Assembly (NCBI RefSeq): GCF_014323665.1
Contig: NZ_JABVEB010000005.1
Coordinates: forward strand, 1-64,000
Reading direction: 5' to 3'
Source of the DNA: Actinomadura sp. HBU206391
Lineage (GTDB): Bacteria > Actinomycetota > Actinomycetes > Streptosporangiales > Streptosporangiaceae
DNA: 64,000 nt
Part shown: positions 27,939-36,530 of the stretch, in pieces
Numbering within the stretch: position 1 is the first letter of the stretch
Layout: each line of letters opens with the position of its first letter
Made by a program: the position numbers and the translations under genes
Notes under the pieces: model-generated
Database searches by the model: none
The model's input: the letters and a program-made list of their open reading frames with translations, nothing else
Told to the model about the DNA's origin: nothing

Positions 27939-28280
27939 TCACTGCTTCTTCTGCCATGAGGCGGCTTCGAGAATACCTGCCACGTGTTCTGCGGCTCCAG
28001 GATCAAGCAAGGGCAGATGCGTGGCCAACGGCTCGACGATCTCAGGGGGAACGACGCCATACTCGACCAGATGCCCTAGCGAGTGAGCGATCTCTTCTTG
28101 AACGTCGGCTTCAACCTCCCGAAGAAGAGCGCCAACCAGCGCGTTGACGACACCGCTGACATCCCACCGGCTTCGGCACGCTCCTATGAGCCAGTCACCA
28201 AGGTAGGCGGCTGCCGGCTCACGGACTCGCCGGTCGTGGCTATCGAGATCGGCGATGTGGTTTTGCGCGCTTTGGTCCAC
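27939..28280 (-). CDS. small HEAT-repeat-like hypothetical protein
   Basis: 113 residues from a GTG. Alpha-helical throughout, with a possible HEAT-type helical repeat (DWLIGACRSRWDVSGVVNALVGALLREVEADVQEEIAHSLGHLVEYG). Such proteins occur singly in actinomycetes and probably mediate protein contacts. It lies 100 bases from tRNA-Ser on the same strand. Function unknown. Confidence 0.6.
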   Translation of the reverse strand: MDQSAQNHIADLDSHDRRVREPAAAYLGDWLIGACRSRWDVSGVVNALVGALLREVEADVQEEIAHSLGHLVEYGVVPPEIVEPLATHLPLLDPGAAEHVAGILEAASWQKKQ

Positions 28281-28380
28281 GCCCTGATTCTGCCGCGTGC
28301 GCCGCGCACACCCGGCCGCACATGCCGATCAAGGTCTCTCGTCAGGTTCCCGGGGCTTGACCTGCGGAGATCGAGGTGAG

Positions 28381-28469
28381 CGGAGGGTGTGGGATTCGAA
28401 CCCACGAGACCGGTCACCCGGCCTAGCGGTTTTCAAGACCGCCGCCATCGTCCACTAGGCGAACCCTCC
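28381..28469 (-). tRNA. tRNA-Ser(TGA)
   Basis: Folds to a cloverleaf on the minus strand: acceptor GGAGGGT/ACCCTCC with discriminator G at 28381, D-arm near CGCCTAGTGGACGATGGCG, anticodon stem-loop GCGGTCTTGAAAACCGC with anticodon TGA, a long variable arm and T-arm GGGTTCGAATCCC. The class II long variable arm confirms serine. CCA is not encoded. Confidence 0.97.
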
Positions 28470-28578
28470 TGGTGGTGCCCCACCCTACCGCCCAAGCGAT
28501 CTGGGCCGCGACGCGATATCGCCAGGCCGCGCCGTGATCCCGCCGACGCGACGGGATCACGGGCGGGCCCGGCTCGGC

Positions 28579-30489
28579 TCAGCGTGAACGGCCGAAGCCG
28601 TCGCCGATCGTCGCGGCCAGCACGAGGTAGGCGTCCTGGGTCGCGGGGGTGAGCTGGTCGAGCTCGACCTCGGCGCCCTCCTCCAGATGCGCGTCGTACG
28701 GGATGCGCACGACGGCCCGGCAGCGGCTCTCGAAATGCTGCTGCAGCCGGTCCAGGTCCACCGTGCTCTTGCTGCGCGATCGCACCATCGAGAGCACGAC
28801 CACGCCGCCTCGCACGAGATCGCCGTGTTCGTGCGCCTCCAGCCAGTCCAGGGTCGCGCTCGCCGACCGGGCGCCGTCCACCGACGGGGAACTGACCAGG
28901 ACCAGCTGGTCGGCGAGCGCCAGCACACCGGCCATGGCCGAGTGCAGCAGGCCGGTGCCGCAGTCGGTAAGGCAGATCGAGTAGTAGTGCTCCAGCACCC
29001 GGGTGACCGAGCGGTAGTCCTCCTCGCTGAAGGCCTCCGACATCGCGGGGTCCCGGTCCGAAGCGAGCACCTCCAGCCTCGAGGAGGACTGAGAGGTGAA
29101 CGCCCGTACGTCGGCGTAACGCTGGATCTGCTCCCGCTCGTTGAGCAGGTCGCGTACGGTCGCCGCCGTCTCGAGCCGCACCTTGTCCGACAGCGTGCCG
29201 CGGTCGGGGTTGGCGTCCACGGCGATGACGCGGTCACCGCGCAGCGAGGCCAGGCTCGCGCCGAGCCCCACAGTGGTCGTCGTCTTGCCGACGCCACCCT
29301 TGAGGCTCATGACCGCGACGCGGTGGTGGCCGCTGGCCACGGGCGTACGAGCGCGTGCCAGCAGCTCACGCCGGCGCAGTTCGCCGGGCGCCTCGCCCGG
29401 ATGGATCGCACCTGCCGTGGCCTTGTAGACCGCCCGCCGCCAGCCGCTCGCCGGGGCGCTGCGCCGGTTGCGGAGCAGCGTGTCCGCGCTCAGGCTGTCG
29501 GAGGTCTGCGGCACGGCCGAGCCGGCCTGCTGTGGCACTCCTGGAATGGACGGGGAGACCGGCGGCTGCTGCTGGAGCGGGTACGCCCCGGCCGGGGGCG
29601 CCTGGCCCGGGCCCTGACCCTGTTGCGGCGGGTACGGAGCAGTCCCGTCGGTCTGCTGATGCGGCGCGTACGGGGCGGCGGCGCCCTGCGACTCACCCTG
29701 CTGGTACGGGGGGTACGGGGCCTGCGCCTCACCCTGCTGCTGGTACGGAGGGTAAGGGGCGGCCGGGCCTTGGGCCTCACCCTGCTGCTGGTAGGGCGCG
29801 TACGGGGCGGCCGAACCCTGGGCCTCGTACGGCGGGTACGGAGCGGCGGGCCCCTGCGGCTCACCCTGCTCGTACGACGAGTAAGGGGCCATGGGCTCAG
29901 GTCCCTCCGCCTGCTGCTGCGGGGGCGCTTCGTAGGACTGGGCGGCGCCCCACGGGTAGGCCTGCTGAGGCTGCTCCGGGAGGTTCTGCGTGTTCTGCTC
30001 CGGACCGTATTCCGGCAGCGGCTCGAGCGGTGGCGGCGGCTGGCTGCCCGCCGGCGGCGTACCCGGATAGAAGTTCGCAGGCGGGTACTGCGCCTGCTGC
30101 TGAGCACCGTAGTCCGGCGCCGGCGTGGCGTAACCCGGCGGAGGTGGCATCGGAACGTGCTGCTGCTGCCCACCCTGGACCGGTCCCGCGGAGCCGGGCG
30201 GCGGCAGCGGAGCGTACGGCGCGGGCTGCTGCCCGGAATACGGGGGCGGCGGGTCGTTCAGCCACGGATTGACCGGGAACTCGACGTCATTGCCGTTCTG
30301 CAGCTCATCGAGAGATTTAAGGTCGTCCGCCGGAAGTGTCGGCTCCTCGGCGTCTTCGGGCCCACCGGACGAGGTTTCGAGCTTCGATTCGTCGGTCACG
30401 GATTCCTTGGCCGCCGATTCGTTGGTCATCGCGTCCAGGGAAGCGAGCTGTTCCTCCAGGGAACGGCCATCATGCTCGTTCTTTGCCAC
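28579..30489 (-). CDS. ParA/MinD-like ATPase with long Pro/Gln-rich N-terminal region
   Basis: 636 residues. About 1-335 is low-complexity, with repeated APYPPYQQQGEAQ-like units, and probably disordered. About 375-636 is a deviant Walker A ATPase (MSLKGGVGKTTTTVGLGASLA), with IAVDANPDRGTLSDKV and a switch II-like ICLTDCGTGL. The architecture recalls EspI/MinD-like proteins of type VII secretion loci, but no eccC, espG or esx genes are here. A scaffolding or partitioning role is possible. The gene is next to tRNA-Ser. Confidence 0.85.
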   Translation of the reverse strand: MAKNEHDGRSLEEQLASLDAMTNESAAKESVTDESKLETSSGGPEDAEEPTLPADDLKSLDELQNGNDVEFPVNPWLNDPPPPYSGQQPAPYAPLPPPGSAGPVQGGQQQHVPMPPPPGYATPAPDYGAQQQAQYPPANFYPGTPPAGSQPPPPLEPLPEYGPEQNTQNLPEQPQQAYPWGAAQSYEAPPQQQAEGPEPMAPYSSYEQGEPQGPAAPYPPYEAQGSAAPYAPYQQQGEAQGPAAPYPPYQQQGEAQAPYPPYQQGESQGAAAPYAPHQQTDGTAPYPPQQGQGPGQAPPAGAYPLQQQPPVSPSIPGVPQQAGSAVPQTSDSLSADTLLRNRRSAPASGWRRAVYKATAGAIHPGEAPGELRRRELLARARTPVASGHHRVAVMSLKGGVGKTTTTVGLGASLASLRGDRVIAVDANPDRGTLSDKVRLETAATVRDLLNEREQIQRYADVRAFTSQSSSRLEVLASDRDPAMSEAFSEEDYRSVTRVLEHYYSICLTDCGTGLLHSAMAGVLALADQLVLVSSPSVDGARSASATLDWLEAHEHGDLVRGGVVVLSMVRSRSKSTVDLDRLQQHFESRCRAVVRIPYDAHLEEGAEVELDQLTPATQDAYLVLAATIGDGFGRSR

Positions 30490-30619
30490 CGGTTCCCCCT
30501 CGATGCCAGGCGTCGCACGCTAGTCAAGAAAGGCAACTGAAAGCCTAAGGCACTGCGCGACCGACCCCATACCGTCTGCTCTCTCCCAGCGTCTCAGGTG
30601 ACCTACTAACGTGATCGGC

Positions 30620-31579
30620 ATGCGCGCAATCGTTATCAACGAACCCGGCGGTCCCGACGCTCTGCAGTGGACCGAGGTCGACGATCCCATCCCAGGTCCC
30701 GATGAGGTTCTGCTCGACGTCGCCGCGACGGCCGTCAACCGGGCCGATGTCATGCAGCGCCAGGGCCACTATCCTCCGCCGCCCGGGGCCTCCCCCTACC
30801 CGGGACTGGAGGCCTCGGGGCGCATCGCCGCCCTGGGCGATGGTGTCACCGGCTGGAAGGTCGGCGATGAGGTCTGTGCCCTGCTGAGCGGCGGCGGATA
30901 CGCCCAGCGCGTGGCGGTGCCGGCCGGCCAGTTGCTGCCCGTACCGCACGGTGTGAGCCTGGTCGACGCGGCGGCGCTGCCCGAGGTCGCGTGCACGGTT
31001 TGGTCCAACGTGTTCATGATCGGTCAATTGCGTGCAGGCGAGACGTTTCTCGTACACGGCGGAGGCAGCGGAATCGGGACGATGGCGATCCAGCTCGCCC
31101 ACGCCCGCGGGGCACGCGTGCTGTGCACCGTGGGCAGCGAGGAGAAGGCGGCCAGATGTCGCGAACTCGGTGCCGACGTGGCGATCAACTATCGCGAGGA
31201 GGACTTCGTTGAGATCGCCAAGCCGGTCGACGTCATCCTCGACAACATGGGGGCGAAGTACCTGCCTCGCAACGTCAAGGCCCTCGCGGTCGGCGGCCGG
31301 CTGGTGGTGATCGGGCTGCAGGGCGGCGCGCGCGGTGAGCTGGACCTCGGCGCGCTGCTGCGCAAGCGGGCGGCCGTGCACGCAACCGGGCTGCGAGCCC
31401 GTCCGTTGGACGAGAAGGCCTCGATCGTGGCCTCGGTGCGTGAGAACGTCTGGCCGCTGATCGAGTCCGGTGACGTACGGCCGATCATCGATCGCCGGTT
31501 GCCGATGTCGGAGGCCGCCCAGGCTCACCGGGTCATGGAGGGCAGTGGTCACGTCGGCAAAATCCTGCTGGAAGACTGA
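30620..31579 (+). CDS. NAD(P)H-quinone oxidoreductase, MDR family
   Basis: 319 residues from the ATG at 30620 (a GTG at 30611 is also in frame). Zinc-free medium-chain dehydrogenase/reductase: MRAIVINEPGGPDALQW, the GLEASGRIAALGDGVTGWKVGDEVCALL core and cofactor loop VHGGGSGIGTMAIQLAHARGARVL near residue 145. Like QOR and PIG3 enzymes, it should reduce quinones using NADPH. It ends six bases before the Bpa gene, so they are probably cotranscribed. Confidence 0.92.
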   Translation: MRAIVINEPGGPDALQWTEVDDPIPGPDEVLLDVAATAVNRADVMQRQGHYPPPPGASPYPGLEASGRIAALGDGVTGWKVGDEVCALLSGGGYAQRVAVPAGQLLPVPHGVSLVDAAALPEVACTVWSNVFMIGQLRAGETFLVHGGGSGIGTMAIQLAHARGARVLCTVGSEEKAARCRELGADVAINYREEDFVEIAKPVDVILDNMGAKYLPRNVKALAVGGRLVVIGLQGGARGELDLGALLRKRAAVHATGLRARPLDEKASIVASVRENVWPLIESGDVRPIIDRRLPMSEAAQAHRVMEGSGHVGKILLED

Positions 31580-31585
31580 GGACTT

Positions 31586-32113
31586 ATGAACCACCCGTTG
31601 AACAACGACTCCGAACAGGACCCGCAGGTCGTCGTGGTCGGCCCGCACGGCATGGGCGTCGAGGGCGGCGACGAAGAGCGCAAGATCACCGACATGGTCG
31701 AGCAGCCCGCCAAGGTCATGCGTATCGGGAGCATGATCCGGCAGTTGCTCGACGAGGTCCGGGCGGCACCCCTCGACGAGGCCAGCCGCGTGCGGCTGAA
31801 GGACATTCACGCGTCATCGATAAAAGAGCTGGAAGACGGGCTCGCTCCGGAGCTGATCGGCGAACTCGAGCGACTGTCGCTGCCGTTCACCGAGGACGCG
31901 ATACCGAGCGAGGCCGAGCTGCGGATCGCCCAGGCCCAGCTCGTGGGCTGGCTGGAAGGGCTCTTCCACGGCATCCAGACCACGCTCTTCGCACAACAGA
32001 TGGCCGCCCGGGCGCAGCTCGAGCAGATGCGCCGCGCATTGCCCGCGGGAATGATCCCCCCAGGAGCCGAGCCCGAACAGGAGCAGCGCCGCAGTTCCGG
32101 TCCCTACCTGTAG
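31586..32113 (+). CDS. bpa: bacterial proteasome activator Bpa/PafE
   Basis: 175 residues. The helical core (KITDMVEQPAKVMRIGSMIRQLLDEVRAAPLDEASRVRLKDIHASSIKELEDGL, AELRIAQAQLVGWLEGLFHGIQTTLFAQQM) is that of Bpa, which forms a dodecameric ring and opens the 20S proteasome independently of ATP. The extreme C-terminus, which docks into the proteasome alpha ring, reads GPYL instead of the mycobacterial GQYL. Translational start near the end of the quinone reductase gene. The presence of Bpa implies a proteasome elsewhere in the genome. Confidence 0.93.
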   Translation: MNHPLNNDSEQDPQVVVVGPHGMGVEGGDEERKITDMVEQPAKVMRIGSMIRQLLDEVRAAPLDEASRVRLKDIHASSIKELEDGLAPELIGELERLSLPFTEDAIPSEAELRIAQAQLVGWLEGLFHGIQTTLFAQQMAARAQLEQMRRALPAGMIPPGAEPEQEQRRSSGPYL

Positions 32114-32150
32114 AGGGCCCCGCTCGCCGGGGTGCTCGCCCGGTCCCCGA

Positions 32151-32954
32151 TCAGGGGAACAGCCGCTCGAGCACCTCGGCGACGCCGTCGTCGTCGTTGG
32201 CCCCGGCCCGCCTGCTCACCGTTCGCAGCACCTCAGGGTGCGCGTTGGCGACCCCGTACGAGGTACCGGCCCAGGTCAGCATCGGCAGATCGTTCGGCAT
32301 GTCGCCGAACGCCACCACGTCGGCGGCGTCGATCTCGTGCTCGGCGCAGAGCTCCGCGAGGGCGCTGGCCTTCGTGACACCCTGCGCGCTCATCTCCAGC
32401 AGCCCTCGCCCGGACGAGTGCGTCACGGTGACGAGGTCGCCCACCTCCTTGCCGGCCCGTTCGGCCAGCCGGTCGGGATCCCTGTCCGGGTGGAAGGCCA
32501 GCAGCTTGGTGCCGGCGACGCCGACCAACTCCTCACCGTCGACCCGGCGTCCGCCGATGGACTCGGCATCCCACCTGCCCAGGTCGTAGTTCATCTCGCA
32601 GACGAACTCGGACTCGTGCTCCACCGCGAACCTGAAGTCCGGGAACGCCCCGCGCAACCGATCGACGACGGTGGCGAGGATCTCCGGCTCGATCAGCCGG
32701 GCCCGGACGGTGCTCTCGGTGTGGAGATCGTGGACGACGGCGCCGTTGGCGCAGATGGCGATGCCCCGGTGACCGACGACGTCCGCGATGTCACGCATCC
32801 AGCGCGGCGGCCGTCCGGTGACGAGCACGAGCATCCGCCCGGCGCGTTCGACTCGGGCGAGGGCGGCGACGGTGCGGGCGGACACCGAGCCGTCCGTACG
32901 GACTATGGTCCCGTCGAGATCAGTGGCGATGAGGCGCGGCATGAGATCAGACAT
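32151..32954 (-). CDS. HAD-family Cof-type phosphatase
   Basis: 267 residues. Motif I IATDLDGTIV near residue 10, motif II VTGRPPRW near 46, conserved Lys near 196 and motif IV GDMPNDLPML near 223. The C2 cap of Cof/YidA-type enzymes lies between about 80 and 185. Substrate unknown (sugar phosphates or phosphorylated cofactors in the family). It precedes serS on the same strand in the order often seen in actinomycetes. Confidence 0.93.
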   Translation of the reverse strand: MSDLMPRLIATDLDGTIVRTDGSVSARTVAALARVERAGRMLVLVTGRPPRWMRDIADVVGHRGIAICANGAVVHDLHTESTVRARLIEPEILATVVDRLRGAFPDFRFAVEHESEFVCEMNYDLGRWDAESIGGRRVDGEELVGVAGTKLLAFHPDRDPDRLAERAGKEVGDLVTVTHSSGRGLLEMSAQGVTKASALAELCAEHEIDAADVVAFGDMPNDLPMLTWAGTSYGVANAHPEVLRTVSRRAGANDDDGVAEVLERLFP

Positions 32955-33048
32955 ATTGCTCCATAGTCTGCCCCGAACCCGGACCCCATCGAGCCACGCC
33001 CCGGTTGGTCAGAGTCGAGGACCGGGACGTGCCAGAGGGCCTCGGCGA

Positions 33049-34305
33049 TCAGCGGACGGGCTCGATGACCTCTCGGCCGAGGTACTTCTGCAGGGCCTTG
33101 GGGACCCGTACCGAACCGTCGGCCTGCTGGTGGTTCTCCAGGATGGCGACGATCCAGCGGGTGGTGGCCAGCGTGCCGTTCAGCGTCGCGACCGGCTGCG
33201 ACTTGCCGCCCTCTTCGCGGAAGCGTACGGCCAGGCGGCGGGCCTGAAAGTCGGTGCAGTTCGACGTCGAGGTCAGCTCGCGGTAGGCCTTCTGCGTCGG
33301 GACCCACGCCTCACAGTCGTACTTGCGGGCCGCGCTGGAGCCGAGGTCGCCCGCGGCCACGTCGATCACGCGATAGGGCAGCTCGACCTTGGCGAGCATT
33401 TCCTTCTCCCACGCCAGCAGCCGCAGGTGCTCCTCGTGCGCGTCGGCCGGGTCGCAGTAGGAGAACATCTCGACCTTGTCGAACTGGTGCACCCGGATGA
33501 TCCCGCGGGTGTCCTTGCCGTACGAGCCGGCCTCGCGGCGAAAGCACGAGGACCAGCCGACATAGCGCCTCGGCAGCCGGTCGATGATCTCGTTCATGTG
33601 GTAGGCGGCGAGCGGGACCTCCGACGTGCCGACCAGATACAGATCATCCTGCGGCAGTTGGTAGACCTCCGCGGAGTGCGCACCGAGGAAGCCGGTGCCC
33701 TCCATGGCCTCGGGCTTGACCAGCACCGGCGGGTACATCGCGGTGAACCCGCTGTCGATCGCCTGTTCCATGGCCAGGTTGAGCAGGGCGAGCTGCAGCT
33801 GGGCGCCGATGCCGGTGAGGTAGTAGAACCTCGCCCCCGACACCTTGGCGCCGCGCTCGGTGTCGATCGCGCCGAGCATCTCGCCCAGTTCGAGATGATC
33901 ACGCGGCTCGAAGTCGAAGACCGTCGGCTCGCCGACGTGCTCGAGCACCACGAAGTCCTGTTCACCGCCGGGCGGGGCGCCCGTTTCGATGATGTTGGGG
34001 ACGGTCCGGAGCGTGGCGGTGAGCTCCTCCTGGAGCCCGCCGGCCTCGGCCTCGGACTCCTTGACCTGCTGGGCCAGCTCCTTGGCCCGGGTCAGGAGCT
34101 GCTCGCGCTCGTCGCCCTTGGCCTTGGAGACCGACTTGCCGATGCTCTTCTGCTCGGATCGCAGCTGCTCGAAGCGGGTCAGGGCCGCTCGGCGGCGCTC
34201 GTCCACATCCAGCAACCGGTCGACGACGGCCTCGTCCTCGCCGCGGGCGCGCTGCGAAGCGCGCAGCCGCTCGGGATCCTCTCGAAGAGCTCGCAGGTCA
34301 ATCAC
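33049..34305 (-). CDS. serS: seryl-tRNA synthetase
   Basis: 418 residues, close to the usual length. The N-terminal coiled-coil tRNA-binding arm occupies about residues 25-105 ([31 protein letters not shown]). Class II motifs are motif 2 [28 protein letters not shown] and motif 3 [21 protein letters not shown]-start [15 protein letters not shown] is canonical. It charges tRNA-Ser, including the tRNA-Ser(TGA) 5 kb away. Single copy in the window. Confidence 0.97.
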   Translation of the reverse strand: MIDLRALREDPERLRASQRARGEDEAVVDRLLDVDERRRAALTRFEQLRSEQKSIGKSVSKAKGDEREQLLTRAKELAQQVKESEAEAGGLQEELTATLRTVPNIIETGAPPGGEQDFVVLEHVGEPTVFDFEPRDHLELGEMLGAIDTERGAKVSGARFYYLTGIGAQLQLALLNLAMEQAIDSGFTAMYPPVLVKPEAMEGTGFLGAHSAEVYQLPQDDLYLVGTSEVPLAAYHMNEIIDRLPRRYVGWSSCFRREAGSYGKDTRGIIRVHQFDKVEMFSYCDPADAHEEHLRLLAWEKEMLAKVELPYRVIDVAAGDLGSSAARKYDCEAWVPTQKAYRELTSTSNCTDFQARRLAVRFREEGGKSQPVATLNGTLATTRWIVAILENHQQADGSVRVPKALQKYLGREVIEPVR

Positions 34306-34354
34306 GTCAACGAGGCTACCGGTCCGCAGGCCGTGGCCGCGCGTTGATTAGGCC

Positions 34355-34393
34355 CGGCGAGCGAAGATCCACAGCAGTGGACCCCGCTCGCCG
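34355..34393 (-). terminator. hairpin terminator of the first Ig-like protein gene
   Basis: CGGCGAGCG and CGCTCGCCG form a 9-bp stem, with an inner CCAC/GTGG mini-stem in the loop. It lies just downstream of the stop at 34403. An identical hairpin follows the paralogous gene at 36237-36275, and both copies are part of the 294-bp perfect repeat. No U-tract, as usual in actinomycetes. Confidence 0.75.
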
Positions 34394-34648
34394 GGCACCG
34401 CGTCAGCGGACGTCGACGTAGTCGCTGCCGCTGGAGCCGGGCAGATAGCTCGTGGCGCCCTTGTACTTGGCCATCCAACTGCCGTCCCGGCTCGCCTTGA
34501 AACCCTTGCGGAACTTCCCGTACCGGTCGGTCTTGGCGACCGCCATATACGTCCAGGTACTCGACCCGCGCGGCTGGAAGTACAGGTACACCCACTGACC
34601 GCTCCACGAACCCCACGACGACACGTACCTCTTCAACGTCCCGCCCAC
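34355..34648. repeat. 294-bp perfect direct repeat, copy A
   Basis: Identical base for base to 36237-36530, offset 1882. Covers the terminator hairpin and the last 81 codons of the gene. Identity stops abruptly at the first codons after the C-terminal domain boundary (base 34649 versus 36531), while the rest of the proteins is much less similar. Confidence 0.9.
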
Positions 34649-36118
34649 TGTGATCGTCCGGCCGCGCTTCACCGGCTCTGGCGCGGCATTGAAGGACGAG
34701 ATCGTCGTCCGGTACTTCACCGCCGCGTACGCGGTGACGCTGACGGAACCAAAGTCCCGGTCCCCGTAGTCGGGCAGATAGTTCAGCCGCCAGTAGCCGG
34801 AGGACCCGGCGGTCGCACGCAGCGACACCTGCCCCTCGGTGCCGGAACGGCCCTCTGCCGCCACCGACCAGTTCTTGCGATCCCTGGAGAAGTGCAGCTC
34901 AACCCTGCCGTTCGTCAGCGGAACCACCGCTCCGGTGGCGTCTTGCATGGTCAGGAGCCCGCTCCCGGTGATCTGCGCGCCCTTGCCGACCGGATTCGGA
35001 GATACCTTGAACCCACTGATGGACGTGCGGTGTTCGGAGTAGATCACCTCCCTGGTGCCCTGGCTGCTAGGCAGATAAGGGCCGAAGACCCAGTTGCCGT
35101 CCCCCGTCAGGTACTCCGGCCGGAAATACACGACCCACTGGGTCGCCTGCGGCACTTTGACCGACTGCGAGTAGCTCCCGTCCGATCCCGTCCGCGCCGT
35201 CGCGACGCGGGCCTGATATCCCAGGTCGGAGTCGTAGGTGTAGATGTCGACATCCTGATTCGCAGCGCCGGTCCACTGGCCCTCGGCGGTCTTGCGTTCG
35301 AGCCGACCGCTGACCTGGACGGTGTCGCCGATGACCTCCGGCCGCGAGGACAAGCTCATGGACACCCGGGTCTCTTGGCGGAGAACCTTGAGACGGCTCC
35401 GCGGGGACTCAGCGGGCCGGTACAGCCGGGCTCCGTGATAGGACACAGAGGCGTCACTGTCGACCATGTTCGTGCGGTGATCGGGCCTGACGTACAGGCG
35501 GACGGGGCTGGAGAACCTTCCGTCCGGGTCGGTCGTCGTGTAGTCGGCGCAGGCGCCATTGAGGGCCAGGCAGAGCTGCGCGCCCGGTATCCCGTGTTCG
35601 TTTCCGTCCCTGTCCTCGAAGACCAACCGCCCCGCGTACGTCACGGTGTCGCGGTCGATGTCCACGGTGGACGGGGAGAAGGTGAACTCGCTGAACCGCG
35701 TCTTGCCGAGCCTGTCAATGATGCCGGCCACCTTCCTGGTGACCGTGGCACCGGAGGCGTCCGTGGCGTCGACATCGACGTGGATGACACCCATCTCCAG
35801 CATCACGGGCTGGGAGGTGCGCCAGATGCCGCCGGTGGCGGTTCCGCTGACCAGTTCGAAATCCTCGACTGTCGTGAACGGGTCCGCGGTGTCGCCCAAC
35901 CGCAGCCTTGCGGTGATCTTGGTGATGTCACTGTCCGAGGCCGCGTTGACCTCTATCTGGGTGGTCCACCCCGGCGTCGTGGCGGCCGCGGACCGTACCG
36001 TCAGCGACCCGGCCAAGGCGGGGCGGGGGATGCTCACCAGCAGGGCGGCGAGCGCGATCCCCAGAGCAAGCGCGATCAGTCTTCGCCAGGAGACCGCATC
36101 AATCGACTTTGTCGGCAC
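34403..36118 (-). CDS. secreted Ig-like repeat protein, paralogue A
   Basis: 571 residues. N-terminal signal peptide (LIALALGIALAALLVSIPRPALA). Repeated beta-sandwich domains each with the motif Y/H-R-T-x-I-S-x-F-x-x-x-P-x-P-V-x-x-G-x-x-I-x-x-x-G near 375 and 475. The last 80 residues (GTLKRYVSSWGSWSGQWVYLYF to DYVDVR) are identical to paralogue B. Probably a wall-associated or secreted adhesin-type protein; no enzyme motif. Tandem with paralogue B, itself inserted between serS and pheA. Confidence 0.8.
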   Translation of the reverse strand: MPTKSIDAVSWRRLIALALGIALAALLVSIPRPALAGSLTVRSAAATTPGWTTQIEVNAASDSDITKITARLRLGDTADPFTTVEDFELVSGTATGGIWRTSQPVMLEMGVIHVDVDATDASGATVTRKVAGIIDRLGKTRFSEFTFSPSTVDIDRDTVTYAGRLVFEDRDGNEHGIPGAQLCLALNGACADYTTTDPDGRFSSPVRLYVRPDHRTNMVDSDASVSYHGARLYRPAESPRSRLKVLRQETRVSMSLSSRPEVIGDTVQVSGRLERKTAEGQWTGAANQDVDIYTYDSDLGYQARVATARTGSDGSYSQSVKVPQATQWVVYFRPEYLTGDGNWVFGPYLPSSQGTREVIYSEHRTSISGFKVSPNPVGKGAQITGSGLLTMQDATGAVVPLTNGRVELHFSRDRKNWSVAAEGRSGTEGQVSLRATAGSSGYWRLNYLPDYGDRDFGSVSVTAYAAVKYRTTISSFNAAPEPVKRGRTITVGGTLKRYVSSWGSWSGQWVYLYFQPRGSSTWTYMAVAKTDRYGKFRKGFKASRDGSWMAKYKGATSYLPGSSGSDYVDVR

Positions 36119-36236
36119 GCAGGACAGACGCCCGAAAGATCATCAAGGTTTACCTGTCGGAGCACATGGTTAAAAGTCGGGCCCAATGGCCTCATGGTCC
36201 GGTTCGCCGGTTGCGTGGGTGCATGTTGACCAGGTT

Positions 36237-36275
36237 CGGCGAGCGAAGATCCACAGCAGTGGACCCCGCTCGCCG
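36237..36275 (-). terminator. hairpin terminator of paralogue B
   Basis: Same CGGCGAGCG/CGCTCGCCG 9-bp stem as at 34355-34393, located just after the stop at 36285 and part of the duplicated segment. Confidence 0.75.
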
Positions 36276-36530
36276 GGCACCGCGTCAGCGGACGTCGACG
36301 TAGTCGCTGCCGCTGGAGCCGGGCAGATAGCTCGTGGCGCCCTTGTACTTGGCCATCCAACTGCCGTCCCGGCTCGCCTTGAAACCCTTGCGGAACTTCC
36401 CGTACCGGTCGGTCTTGGCGACCGCCATATACGTCCAGGTACTCGACCCGCGCGGCTGGAAGTACAGGTACACCCACTGACCGCTCCACGAACCCCACGA
36501 CGACACGTACCTCTTCAACGTCCCGCCCAC
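36237..36530. repeat. 294-bp perfect direct repeat, copy B
   Basis: Second copy of 34355-34648, containing the terminator and the 3' end of paralogue B. Confidence 0.9.

Noticed and set aside
34355-36530. Insertion sequence explaining the 294-bp repeats
   Set aside because: No transposase, terminal inverted repeats or target duplications; the repeat lies within and just after homologous coding sequence.
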